DNA from: Alviniconcha marisindica
Taxonomy: Eukaryota > Mollusca > Gastropoda > Provannidae
DNA: 64,000 nt
Assembly: GCA_018857735.1 (NCBI GenBank)
Contig: JABMCL010001766.1
Coordinates: 371,001-435,000 of the forward strand
Reading direction: 5' to 3'
Positions 53,811 to 64,000 of the stretch are shown here, piece by piece (within the stretch, counting starts at the first letter, position 1; every line of letters starts with the position of its first letter). The position numbers and the translations under genes were made by a program. The notes under the pieces were generated by a model. It did no database searches and was not told the DNA's origin. It saw nothing but the letters and a program-made list of their open reading frames with translations.

Positions 53811-54269
53811 GCAGGATGAAATAGGTGTCCACACACAGGGTCTTGGAAGCAGACTGGTCTCTCATGAGTGGTCTTCTATCAGATTACCATTGCTAACATA
53901 GGTTTTGTGTTTGAGAAAGATGTCAGGCGCATGATAGTATTTGTTAATAGTGTCTGTGTTCAGTATCACCTCATGTAAATCAACCTCTCTCTTGTCTGGG
54001 ATGTTGCATTTGTTGACCCAAGTAACGCTGGGATGTTGCATTCGTTGACCCAAGTAGCACTGGGATGTTGCATTTGTTGGCCCAAGTGACACATGCCAAA
54101 ATGTGTCATGCAAACATATTGGTTCTCTGCAATATGAATGTTGTTCCTGTAGTTGTTATATATGTGTTGTTGTTTTTTTGTACTAATACCTATGCCTTGA
54201 GGTTTATGTGGTAGCTTTTTGTTTGTTAACATCATTGCTTGTGTTTGTATTTGTTATTATTTTGTCAGA

Positions 54270-54860
54270 TTCAGCTTCAATCCATTTGGCGTCATGCACA
54301 CATAAATTCAACAGATGTACAGTATTAGTCACCTCATCAAGCCATTCACACTTCAGTCCGTATCTTTATGTGCACACACATAAAGATGTAAGGTATTAGT
54401 CAACTCATCAACCCATTCTTTATGCACATATAAATTCAACAGATGTAAGGCACTAGTCAATTCATCGATCCATTCACTCTTCAGTCTATTCGTTATAGAC
54501 ATTCAACAGATGCAAGGTATTAGTCAACTCATCAACCCATTCTTTATGGACACATAAATTCAACAGCTGTAAACACTAGTCAGTTCATTGATCCATTCAC
54601 TCTTCAGTCTATTCTTTATAGACATTCGACAGATGCAAGGTATTAGTCAATTTATCGATCCATTCACTCTTCAGTCTATTCTTGATAGACATTCAACAGA
54701 TGCAAGGTATTAGTCAACTCATCAATCCACTCACATTTCAGTCCATTCTTTATACACATGTATACATTCAACAAATACAAGGTGTAAGGTAGTCAACTCA
54801 TCAATCTATTGACACTGCAATCCATTCTTTACACAAACACAAATTCAACAGCTGTATGGT
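54270..54860 (+). repeat. Degenerate 60-120-bp tandem repeat
   Basis: About eight imperfect units with AAATTCAACAGATGTAAGG, TATTAGTCAACTCATCAA and CCATTCACTCTTCAGTC blocks. Confidence 0.8.
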
Positions 54861-54959
54861 GTTACTGGTTGTCAACCCAAGTTTTACAGGTTTATTTCAA
54901 AACAAGTTTGTGCAGCCATGAGAAGAAACATCGGAAAAAAGGGTGACCACTAGCATTCT

Positions 54960-55600
54960 ATTAACAAGATCCAAACACATAATAATGGATACTTAAGAGT
55001 GCCTAACCTGCACAGGCCCTAAGCGCTTACACATTATTTACATGTACATATTGTCAAAATTTAATGCATACAACATGAATGCACACACGCATGCATGCGC
55101 GCGTGTGCGCACACATGCACAGCCGCATATCAGTGCAATGGAACTGAAGAAAAAGTTTTTAAAAAGAGAAAGGTTTTTAAGGAAGACTTGAAAGAACTGA
55201 CAGAGGTAGAATGACAGACAAAAACACATGCACAGCCGCATATCAGGGCAATGGGACTGAACAAAAGGTTTTTAAAAAGAGAAACGTTTTGAAGGGAGAC
55301 TTAAAAGAACTGACAGGGGTAGAATGACAGACAGAAACAGGGAGTTGGTTCCAGATAACTGAAGCATGGTAAGACAAAGAGCGCTGATCGCAGGACTTTA
55401 TTTGAAAGGATGGTATTCTGTTAAAACAAAACTAAGTTAATATGACAGTACAAAAAAATAGAGTGACAGGCAGAAACAGGGAGTTTGTTCCAGATAACTG
55501 GAGCCTGGTAAGATAAAGAGCGCTGATCGCAGGACTTTATTTAAAAGGGTGGTATTCTGTTAAAACAACACTAAGTTAATATGACAGTACAAAGCATGTG
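54960..55600 (-). mobile_element. SINE-like element with internal tandem duplications
   Basis: The start, with AATGGATACTTAAGAGTGC and GGCCCTAAGCGCTTACA, looks like a reversed SINE 3' tail. It is followed by two copies of a segment with GCACAGCCGCATATCAG and AAAGAACTGACAG (55119 and 55228). Then come two copies of a segment with GAGCGCTGATCGCAGG and ACTTTATTT (55380 and 55520). The family was not identified. Confidence 0.55.
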
Positions 55601-55612
55601 CAAATTTTCAGT

Positions 55613-55736
55613 GTAAGCCCCCTTTTTTCAAGCAGCAAAACACCCCAGGCATTGAAGACGCCACAACCACAACCTGATAAGTACTTCTTTTTTTATCACC
55701 ATGTTAACTATTTTGTTGCTTGAAAAAGGGGCTTAC
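55613..55736. mobile_element. 124-bp inverted-repeat (foldback/MITE-like) element
   Basis: GTAAGCCCCCTTTTTTCAAG at the left end pairs with CTTGAAAAAGGGGCTTAC at the right end. Pairing extends inward through AGCAGCAAAA/TTTTGTTGCT, about 26 bp with few mismatches. The loop holds no gene. It would form a strong hairpin in RNA. Confidence 0.65.
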
Positions 55737-56524
55737 CCCAGATATTTGTAAATGTTTTGTATTGGTATATTAAATTAGTTTTCCTTGTAGCCATTTATGA
55801 ATGGATGCATGAACCCAGAGCTGATTGTCCAGTTTAATGTATGTTAGTATTGCTCAAAAGGTTTGACCCATTTGTTTTGGGACTGAGATTATTTGTTGGT
55901 ACATCAAGCCTCTGCGTGTTTTGGTTGTTTATATTCCTTCTTTGCGATTCAGAGATCCATCCAGAGCCAGGTGAGATTTTGCAGGTGAAGTTATATTTTC
56001 CAGTGCATGGTACTAATGTGCAGGTTTCCATGCCATTCAGGCAGCTGCACTCTGACTTCAGAGGTGTTGGTGTGTATGTGTGTGTGTATGGATAAACTGT
56101 GTGTGTGAAACTGTGTGTGGATGAATTGTGGGAGGACAGAGAGAGACAGAGAGAGAAAGACACAGAGACAGAAGCATTTGACATCATTCAATTATACTGT
56201 TCCTGTTTCTGAAAGAGGTGTAGATTTCAGATTCTAACCACAATAATAGTTTAATATGCATGTCAAATGCCTGGTGTGTGTGTGTGTGTTGGGGGAGAGG
56301 AGGGTGTGTCCATGTTTTTGTGTGAATTTACACACATTGACTCAACAAAACTGTGCTTCAGTGACACAACACAAGAAGAGGTGTACATCATTCATTTTAC
56401 ATAATTATATGTTTACAGCTCCAATTGTACATAATGGTTGGCATTATGAAAAGGCACAAAATGTGTACCATGTACATGTCAGAACAATAAAAAATGCTAA
56501 CAGATAGTTCGGAGTATATCTTCA

Positions 56525-56660
56525 GTATGTCCCCCCCCCCTTTCCCCCACCACCCCACCCAAACACATGCAACTCTTCCCCTTATGCCCCCCCCCCCCCC
56601 CCCCCCCCCGCCCCACTCTCTCTCTCTTGTCCATGGGATTTACTCTGTTTACTCACACAC
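56525..56660. repeat. C-rich and CT tracts with shared flank
   Basis: Poly-C runs at 56528-56537 and about 56587-56609, then a short CT tract followed by GTCCATGGGATTTACTCTG. The same CT-plus-flank combination is found at 28264-28360. Confidence 0.7.
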
Positions 56661-56839
56661 ACACTCACAAACTCCACTCTCTCTCCCTCACTCTGTCTTA
56701 TATTTTTGAATTGTTTTCAATTTATGTCAGCATAAAAAATGTCCAAAAAATGTTTTGTGTCACCATCCAGCACAGTGCAGTTTTTGACCACACGTGTCGG
56801 CAGAGAAGAGTACAATGTATAACTCTTGACTGACTAGGC

Positions 56840-56930
56840 TGACTAAATACCACATGAAACTGCTGCCGTTTCGTGCATTCTATGCACACCATATAACCAT
56901 GCACCATACCATGTCTTTTCTTGTCTTTTT
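56840..56930 (-). mobile_element. SINE body fragment, minus orientation
   Basis: ACATGAAACTGCTGCCGTTT and ACACCATATAACCATGCACC match the corresponding part of the SINE at 53332-53810, read on the same strand. Confidence 0.65.
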
Positions 56931-57569
56931 TCAAACTCCTTTGACCTTGAAAGAGAGTCAAGATGACCACTTTTTTTTCTCTTTTTTTCAAGATGACCAC
57001 TTGACCATGTACAAATGTGTCAAACCTGATGCAGGTTGCCATCAAGCAGAGTTTCAAAGATTTCACTTTATACGTTGCCCAGCAGAACGGCAACATGAAG
57101 GGTTTGCGAAGGCTAAAGGTGCCAGTCATTTCTCTTTATGTTAATATAAGCTGGTTAGCTCAGTTCAAGATAGTATCTATACACTTGGAAAAGCCCATAA
57201 TTATGCACTCCTCCCAATCCCTCGGAAGTTACATAAAGCACCATGTTACTGGTCATGTCCATGCAAGTCAGCACAACAAGTGAACACATGAACTGCATAA
57301 CAAGAGATTTTTTTTCACAGAAGGGCAGCTTTAAACCTATGCTGTTATAGGCAAGTTTTTTTGTGCCCAGTGAATACAACATTGACCTGCACTGAATCGT
57401 TAGCATATAAAAATATATGTACATGGGCCCTACTGTCTCCAACGATGAATGCTGCATGCCCCACCCCACCCCCGAAAAACAAAAAGCAAACACACTGTAA
57501 TATGTCAACATTCTCTGGCACACAGATGCATTCAACCACAGTGACTTAAAACTTCTGAACAATGTTAAC

Positions 57570-57575
57570 TTTATT
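57570..57575 (-). terminator. Candidate RNLS poly(A) signal
   Basis: AATAAA on the minus strand (TTTATT on +) about 405 nt after the renalase stop codon. Confidence 0.4.
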
Positions 57576-57684
57576 TTCAGTTCTCAGCGCAACTGATCAA
57601 AGAAGAGGATATCAAGAAAAACCAGCAAAGGAATTACATGCAGCTATGCATACACCTTTTTCTCTTTAACGCTGATGATGCAGG

Positions 57685-57979
57685 TTAAAATTCAGTTGTG
57701 CCTGCATCTGTGCCATCTTCTGTTTAAAAATACAATGTACATTTGAACACATGCTAACTCAAAAACAAGCGCTAGCATAAAATACGAAGTACTGGAGTTT
57801 CCCAGGGGGTGGAATGCATGGAGCAGTTCGACAAGTTTACGCACCTTAAAATTCATTTGTGCCTGCATCTGTGCCATTCTCTGTTTAAAAATACAATGTA
57901 CATTTGAACACAAGCTAATTCAAAATATAAAATAGCGAGTACTGGAGTTTCCGAGGGGTGGAATGCGTGGAGCGATTTT

Positions 57980-57998
<19 letters not shown>
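57685..57998 (-). repeat. ~160-bp tandem duplication spanning the RNLS stop codon
   Basis: Two copies share TTAAAATTC, GTGCCTGCATCTGTGCCAT, TTAAAAATACAATGTACA, AGTACTGGAGTTTCC and GGAATGC-TGGAGC. The copy nearer the gene runs into the real last codons and stop (minus strand GGAAACTTGTAG). The distal copy has the mutated counterpart GACAAGTTTACG on the + strand. Confidence 0.8.
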
Positions 57999-63587
<5,589 letters not shown>

Positions 63588-63606
<19 letters not shown>

Positions 63607-63865
63607 CTGAACACAAGATGATCAAAGCAATGCACTGCAAGGTATAAATGCCCGCAGCTCCGTGATGCAAATGGGGCTTAATGTCCTCAGATGTCTGGCA
63701 AAATAGAATAAAGCCTGAAGACAAGATGATCTAAATGATGCATTGCAAGGTCTATTTTGTCAGCAGCTTAGACACAAAGCTTTTTTTCAGCAGCTCAGAA
63801 TAAAGCTTGACTGACAAAAAGATCAGAACAAAGTAAGCTCCTTTTTGACCACAGCTCAGAATGGA
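63588..63865 (-). repeat. Splice-acceptor-anchored repeat, RNLS
   Basis: On the + strand the exon/acceptor border CAGCTCAGAGTAAAGC|CTGAACACAAGATGATC recurs as AGAATAAAGC|CTGAAGACAAGATGATC (about 63705). It recurs again as CAGCTCAGAATAAAGC|TTGACTGAC (63790) and CAGCTCAGAATGG (63853). The real exon was chosen because it continues into the renalase frame. Confidence 0.78.
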
Positions 63866-64000
63866 CTATTCTCGGTCACGGCATGTCACAAAACCAAAAG
63901 TGAGATCAAGCCTCTTAATGAGCTAGGTCACAGCAGGTTACAAAATCAAAAGTGAGGTTGGACTGCCATTTATGCACAAACCGACATCACGTTCAATCTT
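63866..64000. other. Right-edge RNLS intron sequence
   Basis: A short tandem similarity (GTCACA-CAT/GGT...ACAAAA-CAAAAGTGAG at about 63885 and 63927). No exon seen. Confidence 0.4.

Overview
The window is animal nuclear DNA. Genes are split into small exons with GT-AG introns, coding sequence is a small fraction, and the rest is microsatellites, minisatellites, tRNA-derived SINEs and other transposon remains. Gene content (STAMBP, TMEM94, renalase), (CA)n/(CT)n-rich introns and lophotrochozoan-looking SINEs suggest an invertebrate, most plausibly a mollusc. The species placement is inference.

Layout. (1) 1-9.4 kb, + strand: a decayed non-LTR retrotransposon fragment, then a complete nine-exon STAMBP/AMSH-type K63-deubiquitinase gene with all JAMM zinc ligands and a STAM SH3-binding motif. 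The coding exons sum to 1,452 nt, in frame. (2) 9.4-14.4 kb: no gene recognised. (3) 14.4-17.8 kb, - strand: a small two-exon gene for a 173-residue pipsqueak-type helix-turn-helix nuclear protein, with a CpG-rich segment in its intron. (4) 20.5-49.6 kb, + strand: TMEM94, a ten-TM P-type-ATPase-like ER protein. 28 coding exons sum to 4,239 nt (1,412 residues plus stop); only the initiating exon is missing. (5) 49.6-58 kb: downstream minisatellites, including an 87-bp array with a three-unit higher-order period, a SINE inserted in its edge, and a small inverted-repeat element. (6) 58-63.6 kb, - strand: the last five exons of renalase (RNLS), an FAD-dependent NAD(P)H oxidase. Its first exons lie beyond the right edge.

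The most unusual structure is shared by TMEM94 and RNLS. Many intronic tandem repeats are anchored exactly on a splice junction: the repeat unit carries the last (or first) exon bases plus the splice site, so authentic donors or acceptors are followed or preceded by 1 to about 16 decoy copies. In TMEM94 this affects ten junctions in eight of 27 introns, two of them at both ends. RNLS shows it at one acceptor and around its stop codon. STAMBP shows none. In the donor cases whose read-through frame I followed (introns 2, 12, 15, 23 and 26), a stop codon is met before or soon after the first decoy.

The genes have no evident joint function: endosomal deubiquitination, DNA binding, ER ion transport and flavin oxidoreduction. 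Gene calls rest on exon-by-exon reading, splice phases that close, and remembered family motifs; no database search was run.
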